A stretch of DNA of 64,000 nucleotides from Hufsiella ginkgonis (GCF_009834915.1 NZ_WVHS01000002.1:1054001-1118000), one strand, 5' to 3'; shown: positions 43,406-52,550, counted from the stretch's first letter. Numbers and translations are program-made. Notes: generated by a model from the letters alone, not told the origin.

Positions 43406-44625
43406 TATGGCAGTGTCCAGGATTTTATCGTGTTAATATCGATATTTTTAACCGGAACCTTTGGCGAACAGTCACAATAAGAAGTCATTACCGCGGCAAT
43501 CGCCATTGATACCTGTTTATGACCGGGATAGATATACGGCGCTGCGGTGATTGATGCGGTTTCATAGCTTAGCGGGCCTGCTCCGACATACGTCAATGAC
43601 TGATGCGTAAATGTCTGATACTGATGATTGGTGCTGGTGATCACTTTTACTGTGGCTAGCTCCACACTTTTAATTTTGTTCGCCGCAACGGCGCTGGCAT
43701 GTGCCGGATACCACACGTAAATCATGGGGTATATGTTGTCTACAGCCTCACTATAATTTGGATTAGCCGCTTCGGATTCGCTATTGGCTACCGTCCAACC
43801 CATCCCGTCAAATGCCTCTTCTGCAAGTTCCAAACAAGTTTTTGGTGGCGCCTCACTTCCGCCGCCGCCTGTGGGGCAGTTATCAACTGTTTCCGAATAC
43901 ATATATGTTTCATCGCAATACCATGCTCCGAGAAGATAATCGCACTCGTACCAATACCAATCGATTGTGAACGGGACGCAATCATCCGGGTTCACAAGCT
44001 TCATTTTATCGTCCTTCGTTTTCTTGGGAACTGAAGCCGCATGAATAGTGCTTACAGCGGCACCGTCTTTATAGCCATTGCCACCTATCAACTGACCGGA
44101 AAGGGAATTAATCAACACGGTGCCGGAGAAATTACCCGTTTTCGCTTTAAACGTGTTTTTTACCAGTGACCCGGGATTGGCGGCGAGATATTGTTTATCT
44201 CCGATAACGGTCATATAAAAAGCCGAAGTCGTTCCTGCGCTTTCGATGAAGATCAGTCTTAGAAACGATCCGGCTTTTTTTTCATCGGCTTTTTTACCGT
44301 CGCTGTTTATTGAAACGGCAAAGGTTTTTGTGCTGCCGACAGGAATTTCCGAAATCGTACTGTCGCCTGATTGGTAAACGATCGCGCTCTCCCAATCGGG
44401 AATGATTGGTAAAGCGGCGGTTTCCGACGAAATAGAATTTCCATCGCTTAGCGGCTTGAAAATCGACACGCTTTGTTCTTTTTTTCCGATAGCCTGTTCA
44501 TACCAGTTCTTTACTCCACTGATATGGTCTTTTTTTGAAATGGTGTCGTCTTTCTTACAGGAATGGATAACAGCGCCTGTTATAAATAGTCCAATCAAAA
44601 AGGATAAGATTTTTTTTGTTTTCAT
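43405..44625 (-). CDS. Exported lipoprotein of unknown function
   Basis: A 406-aa protein. The ATG at 44623-44625 (MKTKKILSFLIGLF) gives a signal with lipobox VIHSC; the frame extends 16 codons further to another ATG, giving a less convincing signal. The mature N-terminus is KKDDTISKKD. A cysteine-rich centre (DDCVPFTIDWYWYECDYLLGAWYC in short blocks, then DNCPTGGGGSEAPPKTC) and a C-terminal CDCSP are notable. It resembles the uncharacterised cell-surface lipoproteins found as families in Chitinophaga-like genomes. Coupled to the downstream lipoprotein gene through TAATG. Confidence 0.65.
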   Translation of the reverse strand: MKTKKILSFLIGLFITGAVIHSCKKDDTISKKDHISGVKNWYEQAIGKKEQSVSIFKPLSDGNSISSETAALPIIPDWESAIVYQSGDSTISEIPVGSTKTFAVSINSDGKKADEKKAGSFLRLIFIESAGTTSAFYMTVIGDKQYLAANPGSLVKNTFKAKTGNFSGTVLINSLSGQLIGGNGYKDGAAVSTIHAASVPKKTKDDKMKLVNPDDCVPFTIDWYWYECDYLLGAWYCDETYMYSETVDNCPTGGGGSEAPPKTCLELAEEAFDGMGWTVANSESEAANPNYSEAVDNIYPMIYVWYPAHASAVAANKIKSVELATVKVITSTNHQYQTFTHQSLTYVGAGPLSYETASITAAPYIYPGHKQVSMAIAAVMTSYCDCSPKVPVKNIDINTIKSWTLP

Positions 44626-44760
44626 TGTCTGCGGGTTTAAGTGGACAATCAAATATATAAGAAATTGCGACATAGTGATATTATACGCTCCTGTAAATCT
44701 ATTTTTTTGAAATTAGATTTTTCAAGTTGTAGATCCAACCACAGGTATCCGAGGATTTAT

Positions 44761-44820
44761 ATGTATGAAACAGCCTCGCTCGGCGCGTATCTAAGAAGCA
44801 AGAAAAAATCAGGCAGATAA
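44761..44820 (+). CDS. Very short ORF preceding the 59-aa gene
   Basis: A 19-codon ORF (peptide MYETASLGAYLRSKKKSGR) ends two bases before the ATG of the next small gene. It could be a leader peptide, the end of a decayed gene or chance. No other support. Confidence 0.25.
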   Translation: MYETASLGAYLRSKKKSGR

Positions 44821-44822
44821 TC

Positions 44823-45002
44823 ATGACCATAGATAACGTACAGGAACTTGTCGAAGGCTATAATGATGGCCGGATACTGGATAATAAGTATAAGCCGGAA
44901 CTTGCCAAAAATCTTAACGCATCACAGGCCGAGAAAAACGAATATCTCAACGGCCTGAAAGAGGGATTGCCTCAGGGAAGCAGACAAAAAAAGAGGCGTT
45001 AA
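44823..45002 (+). CDS. Small conserved-looking protein of unknown function (59 aa)
   Basis: A 59-residue ORF. The pattern GYNDGRILDNKYKPELAKNL followed by a spacer and EYLNGLKEG resembles small uncharacterised Bacteroidota proteins of the form GxNxGxxLxKxxPELAxxL...YxxGxxxG that I recall from accessory regions. The C-terminus is basic (QKKRR). Flanked by non-coding, possibly decayed sequence. Function unknown. Confidence 0.5.
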   Translation: MTIDNVQELVEGYNDGRILDNKYKPELAKNLNASQAEKNEYLNGLKEGLPQGSRQKKRR

Positions 45003-45344
45003 TTCAGATGCAAAGATATGGTTGAACGGGGGAAGAATAAAAAATGAGTAAGTAACGGGGTCAGTGACAGATGATAAAAAGAGATGATTTTCAGTAAGAA
45101 CAGGAAAGCTAAAATTAACACCGGAAATCACTTCTTGAAGTGTTTAAAAAGCTATTCCCTGAAAAAACCGACAGCGCCGATCAACGGTTTTACTTGCCTT
45201 CCCGGGAGGTCACTTTCCTACGCGGAGAGTGGCAGTCAAACCCTAGAAACTACACTACTTCACCTACTTGATATGCACCATAAACTAAATATTCCATTAT
45301 CAGTGGGAAGTACGCAAAAAGTTCCTGACTAAACAGCAGCCCAT
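45003..45344. other. Intergenic stretch with possible decayed coding sequence
   Basis: No convincing complete gene. On the plus strand one frame (roughly 45125-45270) reads EVFKKLFPEKTDSADQRFYL and then PSREVTFLRGEWQSNPRNY before a stop, with no start codon except a GTG. It looks protein-like and may be a remnant. An 82-codon ORF at 45084-45332 in another frame has unremarkable composition and is not called. Together with the small ORFs at 44761-45002 this is the most likely site of past gene loss or insertion in this part of the window. Confidence 0.35.
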
Positions 45345-46379
45345 TCAATTCTTTACTCCCAGCTTTTGAAGTTGGCGATCCTGCTGATCATTTCGTTCTT
45401 TTTGTTCTTTCAGCGCTTCAGTCAATGCGGTAACTTCTTTATCTTTTTGGATAAGATATAGCGTCAGTTCCTCTACCTTCCGAAGCAACTTTATATTCAT
45501 CTCCCCTAATTGCAGCCCGCTCTTCTCCATTTCGGCCGCTGGCGCGATCTCTGGCAGATGCTTGTTCGCTTTCACATATTTATCCACTTCTGCAAGCGGT
45601 TTCAATGCGTAATCATCTGCGAAAACAAAGTCAGCACCGGCATCAATGGTGACGATCACTTCCCGCGAATGCACTTTACCGGCTACGGTTAGCTTTTCAT
45701 CCGGGCTCACCGTTCCTATACCAACGTTTCCGTCATGATTCCAGATCCCTGTTCCTGGCATCCCGATGCTGGCTTCACCGAAACCGCCATCGTAGCCCAG
45801 TTGGATCTTTCCCGCCCCGGCACGGATGAAGTCGACTCGTAAACCCGAGTCATGAAACCCCAGCGTAGAATAATCGAGGCCGCTAAGTAAAAGGGTCGAG
45901 CCGCTGCTGGGCCAGTTAATGATATCCGGTGAATAGCTTACGGAAGAATTACCGAGGCTCATGGATCCACTCGCCGGCATAATCCCGCTGTCTCCGGCGC
46001 TGATAGCGCCACCTAAACGGGTGTTCCCTGCCACGTCCAGTTTTGCGGACGGAATATTGGTTCCAATACCCAGGTTCCCGTTAGTCAACATGGTCATTTT
46101 CTCATTCCCGTCCGTCCAGAATGTCAGGCCAACACCGGTATTGGCGAACATACCCACGTTGATAGAGGTACCCCAAATCTGGCCTCTCACGGTGCCGCTT
46201 TGTTTGATATCCAACACCCCGCCCGTCGAGTTATTAAGCGTGAGGTTTGAAAAACCAGGATAATAGGTGGGAGAGGTGGTGCCAATACCGGCGTCACCTG
46301 AGGCCGGAAAGATATTACTCTGGGCATGGACATACAGGCACGCACTACAAAGGGCGAAGAAGCTAAGGAGCGTTTTCAT
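45345..46379 (-). CDS. Exported tail-fibre-like repeat protein with C-terminal coiled coil
   Basis: A 344-aa secreted protein (signal ends CLYVHAQ). It has several NxGIGTxxPxxKLxVxG repeats (NLGIGTNIPSAKLDVAGN, NVGIGTVSPDEKLTVAGKV), typical of Bacteroidota proteins related to phage tail-fibre shafts. After them comes the common segment FADDYALKPLAEVDKYVKAN and HLPEIAPAAEMEKSG, then a long coiled coil (LIQKDKEVTALTEALKEQ). No S74 autoprotease dyad is evident. Probably a trimeric surface fibre. Follows the 123-aa gene by 11 bp on the same strand. Confidence 0.8.
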   Translation of the reverse strand: MKTLLSFFALCSACLYVHAQSNIFPASGDAGIGTTSPTYYPGFSNLTLNNSTGGVLDIKQSGTVRGQIWGTSINVGMFANTGVGLTFWTDGNEKMTMLTNGNLGIGTNIPSAKLDVAGNTRLGGAISAGDSGIMPASGSMSLGNSSVSYSPDIINWPSSGSTLLLSGLDYSTLGFHDSGLRVDFIRAGAGKIQLGYDGGFGEASIGMPGTGIWNHDGNVGIGTVSPDEKLTVAGKVHSREVIVTIDAGADFVFADDYALKPLAEVDKYVKANKHLPEIAPAAEMEKSGLQLGEMNIKLLRKVEELTLYLIQKDKEVTALTEALKEQKERNDQQDRQLQKLGVKN

Positions 46380-46390
46380 AAAGATATCGG

Positions 46391-46762
46391 TTAGGGAGTT
46401 TGAATGGTGGCTGGTTTAATCGTATCAGGCAATGCGTATATCGAACCTTTCTTTTTATGGCTGTATATTTTCAGTTCTTCCGCCGTTAATATTGACCTAA
46501 ACTCTGCCTGTAACTGTTTTGTCAGCGCTACGGTTTGGCCGGCGTTCATATTGGAGCTCGCCGCCGCGGCGATGGCTTTCTCTTCTTTCTGAAAGAAAGC
46601 CGACAAGGCCACCTTCTTTGCATCCGTAAGAGAAACCGCTGAAGCGATATCCTGTACTTTCAAGGTCACAGACATACTCAGTAGCTCTGCATTTCCCGGA
46701 ACGCTTTGCGAATAAGCCGTGGAAACAATAAAAAACAGGAGCCCAAGGGTAATTTTTTTCAT
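46391..46762 (-). CDS. Small exported protein of unknown function
   Basis: A 123-aa protein with a signal peptide (VSTAYSQ). The mature part is helical and contains FFQKEEKAIAAAASSNMNAGQ and LQAEFRSILTAEELKIY, somewhat like Spy/CpxP-type periplasmic helical proteins, but without LTxxQ motifs. First gene of a two-gene unit with the tail-fibre-like protein. Confidence 0.65.
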   Translation of the reverse strand: MKKITLGLLFFIVSTAYSQSVPGNAELLSMSVTLKVQDIASAVSLTDAKKVALSAFFQKEEKAIAAAASSNMNAGQTVALTKQLQAEFRSILTAEELKIYSHKKKGSIYALPDTIKPATIQTP

Positions 46763-47141
46763 GCTTTTTTTAAGTTGAATAATAAATGGACGGTTATTTA
46801 AAAAACCAAAATTCGCTTAGCGCTCTCGAATAAACGCCTTACAAACACTGGAGATGTAATTTTACTGTATAAAACACATTGGCGTCTACCAATTATTGCT
46901 GAATATAGGGGTAATATTAAATAAAATAATGTGTATAACTAAGTCCGTTAATCTTATAAGCAGAAAACACCTGTATTTGTCCTTCAGCACAAAATATTGT
47001 TTGTGAAAGACCCACACTCATCGATCCATGCTCAGCCCTCCCCGGCCATGATAGTTATTCAGATACACCGTCAAACGCGATCACGATCAGGAATTGATTC
47101 GTATCTTGCACGATAATTCACATACCTAATTATTTACTGAT
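46763..47141. other. AT-rich intergenic region between divergent genes
   Basis: 379 bp without a gene. It must hold divergent promoters for the 123-aa exported protein and the alcohol dehydrogenase. A TATCTTGC sequence about 35 bp before the dehydrogenase ATG is a weak -7 candidate. I see no strong repeat or RNA element. Confidence 0.5.
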
Positions 47142-48185
47142 ATGAACCCTGCAAAAGGATACGCTGCCCAAACACCCAATGCCGAACTAGCTCCCTGGAA
47201 TTTTAACCGCCGCGAGGTCGGTCCGCACGATGTGCAATTCGATATTTTATTCTGCGGCGTCTGCCACTCAGACCTGCACCAGGTGAATAACGACTGGTTC
47301 CCGGGGATCTTCCCGATGGTGCCCGGTCATGAAATTGTCGGCCGCGTGGTTAAAGTAGGCGACCACGTAAAGAAATTTAAGGTTGGCGACCTCGCAGGCA
47401 CAGGCTGCATGGTTGATTCGTGCCAGGTTTGCGAAAACTGCAGGCAAGACCTGGAGCAATATTGCCTTGAAGGTAACACACAGACCTATAACGGGATGGA
47501 GCGCGACGGCTCCTCGCCTACCTATGGGGGCTATAGCAATACCATCGTGGTACGCGAAGAGTTTGTATTGCACATCTCCGGCAAGCTGGACCTTGCTGCC
47601 GTAGCGCCGCTGCTTTGCGCAGGCATTACCACCTATTCGCCGTTAAGACACTGGAAAGTAGGTAAAGGGCATAAACTCGCCGTACTTGGCCTTGGAGGTC
47701 TCGGTCATATGGCGGTTAAGTTCGGTGTGGCTTTTGGTGCCGACGTTACCGTGTTAAGTACCTCGCCAAATAAAGAGGAGGACGCTAAAAAACTAGGCGC
47801 CCATCACTTCGTGGTCACCACGGATGAAACACAGCTAGCCGAAGCAAAAAACAGCTTCGACTTTATCCTCGACACCGTGTCTGCCGAGCATGATTTCAAC
47901 CTGTACTTGTCGCTGTTACGCACAAACGGGGTGATGATCTCCGTGGGCGTGCCGCCAAATCCTGCCGCCATCAAGGCATTCAGCCTGATCGGCGGACGTA
48001 AAAGCCTGGCCGGCTCGGGCATCGGCGGCATTGCCGAAACCCAGGAGATGCTGGATTTTTGTGCCGAACACAACATCGTATCAGACATTGAACTGATCGA
48101 CATCAAAGACATCCAGGCTGCTTACGCCCGCATGGTAAAAGGTGATGTTCGCTACCGGTTCGTGATCGACCTGGCGACGTTATAA
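47142..48185 (+). CDS. Zinc-dependent NAD(P) alcohol dehydrogenase (YahK/cinnamyl alcohol dehydrogenase type)
   Basis: A 347-aa medium-chain dehydrogenase that probably reduces aldehydes with NADPH. Catalytic zinc ligands are in CGVCHSDLHQ and GHEIVGRV. The structural zinc site is DSCQVCENCRQDLEQYC, the nucleotide fold GLGGLGHMAVKF, and the YahK/CAD-type CAGITTYSPLRHW and GSGIGGIAETQEML are present. Monocistronic; followed by a 24-bp palindrome. Confidence 0.93.
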   Translation: MNPAKGYAAQTPNAELAPWNFNRREVGPHDVQFDILFCGVCHSDLHQVNNDWFPGIFPMVPGHEIVGRVVKVGDHVKKFKVGDLAGTGCMVDSCQVCENCRQDLEQYCLEGNTQTYNGMERDGSSPTYGGYSNTIVVREEFVLHISGKLDLAAVAPLLCAGITTYSPLRHWKVGKGHKLAVLGLGGLGHMAVKFGVAFGADVTVLSTSPNKEEDAKKLGAHHFVVTTDETQLAEAKNSFDFILDTVSAEHDFNLYLSLLRTNGVMISVGVPPNPAAIKAFSLIGGRKSLAGSGIGGIAETQEMLDFCAEHNIVSDIELIDIKDIQAAYARMVKGDVRYRFVIDLATL

Positions 48186-48194
48186 TCGTTTGTT

Positions 48195-48218
48195 TTACAC
48201 AGGCTTAAGCCTGTGTAA
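48195..48218. repeat. Perfect 24-bp palindrome after the alcohol dehydrogenase gene
   Basis: The half-site TTACACAGGCTT is followed directly by its reverse complement AAGCCTGTGTAA. As RNA it forms a hairpin with a TTAA turn and could end the transcript, but only two T follow. Such CACAGGCTTAAGCCTGTG-like palindromes resemble REP-type elements. A separate 9-bp inverted repeat, CCTCCGTGC (48225-48233) with GCACGGAGG (48290-48298), lies just beyond. Confidence 0.6.
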
Positions 48219-48453
48219 TTCCCCCCTCCGTGCCCCTGTATACTGCTTGGTAAGTAATGCGGCCTGGTAAAACCACAGCGTACGCAAGCGCACGGAGGTT
48301 TTATGCTTTTACCTTTTTACAAATTACCTCCAAGGGGGTTATGACCGACCGATTTCGCCGTCGGTAAAATCATCTTTACCTTAGCGGCAACCTCTTAATT
48401 TTTACTACTTTCGGAAACGGATCGCCTGGTCCGTTTACTAACCCATTATACTG

Positions 48454-49569
48454 ATGATCATCGCCATATTGAAAGAACCTGCGTTCGAATCAAGGGTATC
48501 ATTGCTGCCGGATGAGGTAGCCGCTTTGCTAAAACGAAAAGTAACAGTCTGGGTAGAGCCCGGCGCTGGTTCAGGCGCATTTTGCACAGATGACGACTAC
48601 GTAAAACAAGGTGCCCTGCTAAGATCTGCCGCCGAGATTTTCGCGGAAGCTGACCTGTTATTGGCTATTAACCATCCCGCACTTACCCCAGGTTTAAAAA
48701 ACAAAGTATTGGCAGGTGTTTACCAGCCGCTATATCACCCGGGCCTGATGGCCGGCTGGGCGGTTGCGGGGCATACCGTATTCAGCCTCGATATGCTGCC
48801 GCGTACCACACGTGCGCAAAGCATGGACGTGCTCAGTTCGCAGGCAAATATTGCCGGTTATAAAGCAGTGTTACTGGCGGCAGCTCAATATCCCCGTTAT
48901 TTCCCGATGCTGATGACAGCGGCGGGCAGTATCGCTCCCGCGAAAGTGCTTATACTGGGCGCCGGCGTAGCAGGCCTGCAGGCAGTTGCCACTTCGCGCA
49001 GGCTTGGCGCCGTAGTTGAAGTGTTTGATACACGCCCCGCCGTAAAAGAAGAGGTAATGAGCCTAGGCGCCCGTTTCGTGGAGGTAGAAGGGACCGCCGA
49101 TGTATCGCAGGCGGGCGGGTACGCCGTAGAGCAATCGGAAGAGTTCGCCAGGAAGCAAAAAGCCTGTATTGCGGCCAGCATCGCCAGGGCCGATATCGTG
49201 ATCACCACCGCGCAGATCTTCGGCAAAAAAGCGCCTGTACTGGTTACCGCCGAAATGATCGGCACCATGCGGGCGGGCTCCGTGATCATAGACCTGGCAG
49301 TTTCTACCGGCGGCAACACCGAGCTCTCCAAAGACAATGAGCACGTGGTCCACGGTGGAGTTACCATCATCGGCGATTCGAACCTGGCGGCCTCTCTCCC
49401 CTTCGATGCCAGCAAGCTATACGGCAAAAACGTGATGAATTTCTTGAAACTGATCATAGATGATACAGGCGCGCTCAACCTCAATTTCGGCGACGACCTG
49501 GTAAAAGGCGCCTGCATGCTGCATGACGGAGCCATTACAAACGAACGACTTAACGCATTACAAGCCTGA
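48454..49569 (+). CDS. pntAA: NAD(P) transhydrogenase alpha subunit part 1
   Basis: The soluble NAD(H)-binding domain I of the proton-translocating transhydrogenase, which makes NADPH from NADH and the proton gradient. The 371-aa protein has AlaDh/PNT features: EPGAGSGAFCTDDDY, LSSQANIAGYKAVL, the nucleotide fold VLILGAGVAGLQAVATSRRLGA (two blocks) and IDLAVSTGGNTELS. First of a three-gene operon; 2 bp to pntAB. Confidence 0.95.
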   Translation: MIIAILKEPAFESRVSLLPDEVAALLKRKVTVWVEPGAGSGAFCTDDDYVKQGALLRSAAEIFAEADLLLAINHPALTPGLKNKVLAGVYQPLYHPGLMAGWAVAGHTVFSLDMLPRTTRAQSMDVLSSQANIAGYKAVLLAAAQYPRYFPMLMTAAGSIAPAKVLILGAGVAGLQAVATSRRLGAVVEVFDTRPAVKEEVMSLGARFVEVEGTADVSQAGGYAVEQSEEFARKQKACIAASIARADIVITTAQIFGKKAPVLVTAEMIGTMRAGSVIIDLAVSTGGNTELSKDNEHVVHGGVTIIGDSNLAASLPFDASKLYGKNVMNFLKLIIDDTGALNLNFGDDLVKGACMLHDGAITNERLNALQA

Positions 49570-49571
49570 TT

Positions 49572-49886
49572 ATGGAAGCAATCCTGAGTTTTATCCACAC
49601 CAATCTCCAGATGTTCTACATCGTAATCCTGTCGATATTCCTGGGCATCGAGGTCATTTCCCGCGTACCGGCGGTACTGCATACCCCGTTGATGAGCGGC
49701 GCAAACGCCATCCACGGCGTGATCATTATCGGGGCCATCATTGTGATGGGCGAAGCCGACAGCGGAAATTACACCGCCTTGTTCCTGGGTTTTATCGCCG
49801 TGATCGTAGGGACGCTGAACGTGGTCGGCGGGTTCGTGGTAACAGACCGCATGCTCGAAATGTTCAAATCAAGCAAAAAGAAATAA
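49572..49886 (+). CDS. pntAB: NAD(P) transhydrogenase alpha subunit part 2
   Basis: A 104-aa membrane protein with three to four helices (IVILSIFLGIEVISRVP, GVIIIGAIIVMG, FLGFIAVIVGTLNVVGGFVVTDRML in parts). It is the membrane part of alpha found as a separate chain in three-subunit transhydrogenases, and forms the proton channel with PntB. It sits between pntAA and pntB with short gaps. Confidence 0.95.
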   Translation: MEAILSFIHTNLQMFYIVILSIFLGIEVISRVPAVLHTPLMSGANAIHGVIIIGAIIVMGEADSGNYTALFLGFIAVIVGTLNVVGGFVVTDRMLEMFKSSKKK

Positions 49887-49908
49887 CTCACCGCAAAGAG
49901 CATATACC

Positions 49909-51345
49909 ATGATACCTTCCAGTATATTATCAGTCTGTTATCTTATTGGCTCGGTCACTTTCATCGTCGGTTTAAAGATGCTTTCGCACCCTGAAACCGC
50001 CAGGAGAGGCAACTGGCTGGCAGCGGCAGGAATGGTGATCTCTATCCTGGGCACCCTGTTCCTTTACCGGCACGATGGCGAACACCTGCATAATTACGGG
50101 TGGATCGCAGGTGGCCTGGTCATTGGCAGCGTGGTAGGCACGATGGCGGCGCGACAGGTAAAAATGACGGCTATGCCGCAGATGGTGAGCTTGTTTAACG
50201 GGATGGGCGGCTTATGCGCCATGCTGATCGCCGTGATCGAGTTCAACCGCTTATTACCCGAAGATGCATCGGTCACCTTTGCACAGGTGCTCGAAAGCCG
50301 GCAATTGTCGCTCTATGTGCTCGCCATCCTTGCCGGGCTGGTGATCGGCGGCGTATCGTTCGCCGGGAGCGTTATCGCTTTCGGTAAACTGGACGGCAAG
50401 ATCAGCGACCGGAACTTCGCCGGGCAGCAGGTAGTGAACATGGCGGTGATCACCGCCATTGCGGCATTGTCCGTCTACCTCATTTGCGGCGATCCCCGTC
50501 AGCCCGCACTCATCTTTTATACCGTTACTTTCCTTTCGCTGTTTTACGGGGTACTATTCGTGATCCCGATAGGCGGGGCGGATATGCCCGTGGTTATTTC
50601 CCTGTTAAACTCGTTCACAGGCGTTGCAACGGCTTTTGGCGGCTTCCTGTACGACAACCAGGTGATGCTTACCGGCGGCATCCTTGTGGGGTCCGCGGGT
50701 ACCATTCTCACCATTATGATGTGCAAAGCGATGAATCGTTCCATCAGGAATGTGCTGCTCGGGTCGTTCAGCGCCACGGCATCCGGCGGCCCGGTGTCTG
50801 GCGGGGAGCAAGGCAACTATAAAGAGATTGGCTTAAACGACCTGGCCATCCTGATGGCGTATGCCCGTAAAGTGATGATCGTGCCGGGGTACGGCCTCGC
50901 AGTGGCCCAGGCGCAGCATGTTTGCCACGAAATGGAAAAGCTGCTGCGCGATAAAGGCGTGGAAGTGAAATATGCCATCCACCCCGTAGCGGGCCGGATG
51001 CCGGGCCATATGAACGTGCTCCTGGCCGAAGCGAACGTTTCTTACGATGAGCTGCTCGACCTGGAGCCCGCCAACGATGCCCTGGCAACCGCCGATGTAG
51101 TATTGATCCTCGGCGCCAATGACGTGGTGAATACAGCTGCTAAAAACGACCCTTCGAGCCCCATTTACGGCATGCCTATACTGGAAGTGGGCAAAGCGAA
51201 AGCCGTGGTGGTCAACAAGCGCAGCATGCGTCCGGGGTATGCCGGGATCGACAACGCCCTTTTTTCCGAGCCCAATACCTCTATGCTCTTTGGCGACGCA
51301 AAAAGCGTGCTGCAAAACCTGGCAGGGGCGATAAAGGAACTGTAA
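49909..51345 (+). CDS. pntB: NAD(P) transhydrogenase beta subunit
   Basis: A 478-aa protein. About nine membrane helices fill the first 280 residues. The C-terminal NADP(H)-binding domain III has VPGYGLAVAQAQHVCHEM, HPVAGRMPGHMNVLLAEA, LILGANDVVNTAAKNDP and RSMRPGYAGIDNALF. It completes the transhydrogenase with pntAA and pntAB. No clear terminator was found after the stop. Confidence 0.96.
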   Translation: MIPSSILSVCYLIGSVTFIVGLKMLSHPETARRGNWLAAAGMVISILGTLFLYRHDGEHLHNYGWIAGGLVIGSVVGTMAARQVKMTAMPQMVSLFNGMGGLCAMLIAVIEFNRLLPEDASVTFAQVLESRQLSLYVLAILAGLVIGGVSFAGSVIAFGKLDGKISDRNFAGQQVVNMAVITAIAALSVYLICGDPRQPALIFYTVTFLSLFYGVLFVIPIGGADMPVVISLLNSFTGVATAFGGFLYDNQVMLTGGILVGSAGTILTIMMCKAMNRSIRNVLLGSFSATASGGPVSGGEQGNYKEIGLNDLAILMAYARKVMIVPGYGLAVAQAQHVCHEMEKLLRDKGVEVKYAIHPVAGRMPGHMNVLLAEANVSYDELLDLEPANDALATADVVLILGANDVVNTAAKNDPSSPIYGMPILEVGKAKAVVVNKRSMRPGYAGIDNALFSEPNTSMLFGDAKSVLQNLAGAIKEL

Positions 51346-51421
51346 TGAGTCGTCATTCGTCAGTACGTTATCAGCGGTCAGTGTCAGCCAACGTTGGCGC
51401 CATGCAGGAACAGATCACTGA

Positions 51422-51691
51422 TTACTGATCACTACCCGCCATCTCCTTATTAAAATGCAGCCCCGGCGTAAGCCAGTACTGAACATATTCCCCCGCCTGT
51501 ATCTTGGACATTTGGCACGCAGCGCGGATGAGCCTTCTGCCGGGGCCCGGCACCATACAATACACCTGGAACGGCTGCACATCAAAACGGTCGAAATTGC
51601 CCGGAATATCATATACCAGCAAACTTTTCATACCATCAAAATGACCAATTATTGTTACGGTTGGTGGTGCAGAACCGCTGTTTGATGGCAC
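51422..51691 (-). CDS. Possible small protein of unknown function (89 aa)
   Basis: A GTG-started ORF two bases after the stop of the upstream exported-protein gene (TAA AA GTG). Its sequence includes MKSLLVYDIPGNFDRFDV and VYCMVPGPGRRLIRAACQM, which look protein-like. A start at the internal ATG (51631) is also possible. No domain recognised. Called only because of coupling and composition. Confidence 0.4.
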   Translation of the reverse strand: MPSNSGSAPPTVTIIGHFDGMKSLLVYDIPGNFDRFDVQPFQVYCMVPGPGRRLIRAACQMSKIQAGEYVQYWLTPGLHFNKEMAGSDQ

Positions 51692-51693
51692 TT

Positions 51694-52527
51694 TTACTGA
51701 TCGATGGAAATTGCTCCATTTTTACCAGGAGAACAATCCACGGTATATTCTACCCGTTTCCGCAGCGCTTTGCTCCAGAAGGTAACCAATAAGGTGCTGG
51801 TTGCGCTTTTCCCGGTACTGGTGGACGCGATTTCGAGGAGGTTTGGCCCCGTGGCCGATAGTACCACATCCGCATACAGCGGGTTCCGGGTAAGCGCGGC
51901 ATCCCTGAGCGGCCGGTTATATACATCGCTGAGGGGCCGCCCGTTGAAACTGATCGTCACCCGGTCGTTATCGGCGATGCCGCGGTCTGTAATAGCGAGG
52001 CGTACCCGGCGAGGGCCGGCAGCGGGGCTGCTTACCACGCTCTTTACCGGTTTCGGTAAGCTTTTAAAGACCGTGAATTTACCCGGCGCACAATCCCGGT
52101 CTATCCGGATAGCTTTGTTGCCGCTGAATCCGTAACCGGTAGAGCTTACGTCGGCCCTGATCACCAGCGAATCGCCTTCCATGGAAATCGTGCCTTTGGA
52201 GATACGTTTACACCAGTAATTATTGGTTTTGCTGTTGTGATCGGCTACGCCTGCATCGTTGAGCACGACACCGTTGCCATTGATCGTGCCCTCTATAGCA
52301 TATACCACGTACATGCTGTCCATATCTGAGTAAATTTTCGAGGTTCCTTTCACGGTATTCCCATCTTGTTTAAGGTTGAGAATAATGTGTGCGTTGGGTA
52401 CGCCGGGCAAAAGGTACGCCCCCGCCCAGGTTCCCGTCATGTTTCGAGGCTGGGCGTGCAGCCAACCGGAACCGCACATCAGCAAGATCCCCGTTAGCCA
52501 TCGTAAAAATATACCGCGACACCACAT
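51694..52527 (-). CDS. Exported protein of unknown function
   Basis: A 277-aa protein with signal peptide ending SGWLHAQ. The N-terminal half has a lipocalin-like or avidin-like start (MTGTWAGAYLLPGVPNAHII and LNLKQDGNTVKGTSKIY). The C-terminal half, GPRRVRLAITDRGIADNDRV and TISFNGRPLSDVYNRPL, is beta-rich. I do not recognise a named family. Confidence 0.65.
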   Translation of the reverse strand: MWCRGIFLRWLTGILLMCGSGWLHAQPRNMTGTWAGAYLLPGVPNAHIILNLKQDGNTVKGTSKIYSDMDSMYVVYAIEGTINGNGVVLNDAGVADHNSKTNNYWCKRISKGTISMEGDSLVIRADVSSTGYGFSGNKAIRIDRDCAPGKFTVFKSLPKPVKSVVSSPAAGPRRVRLAITDRGIADNDRVTISFNGRPLSDVYNRPLRDAALTRNPLYADVVLSATGPNLLEIASTSTGKSATSTLLVTFWSKALRKRVEYTVDCSPGKNGAISIDQ

Positions 52528-52550
52528 GCCAGCCGCAAAATACGCGAAAT

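Noticed and set aside
45084-45332. 82-codon plus-strand ORF
   Set aside because: Unremarkable composition, and a different frame of the same stretch looks more protein-like; neither is supported enough to be called a gene.
48897-49715. 272-codon minus-strand ORF over pntAA
   Set aside because: Antisense to a complete, conserved gene.
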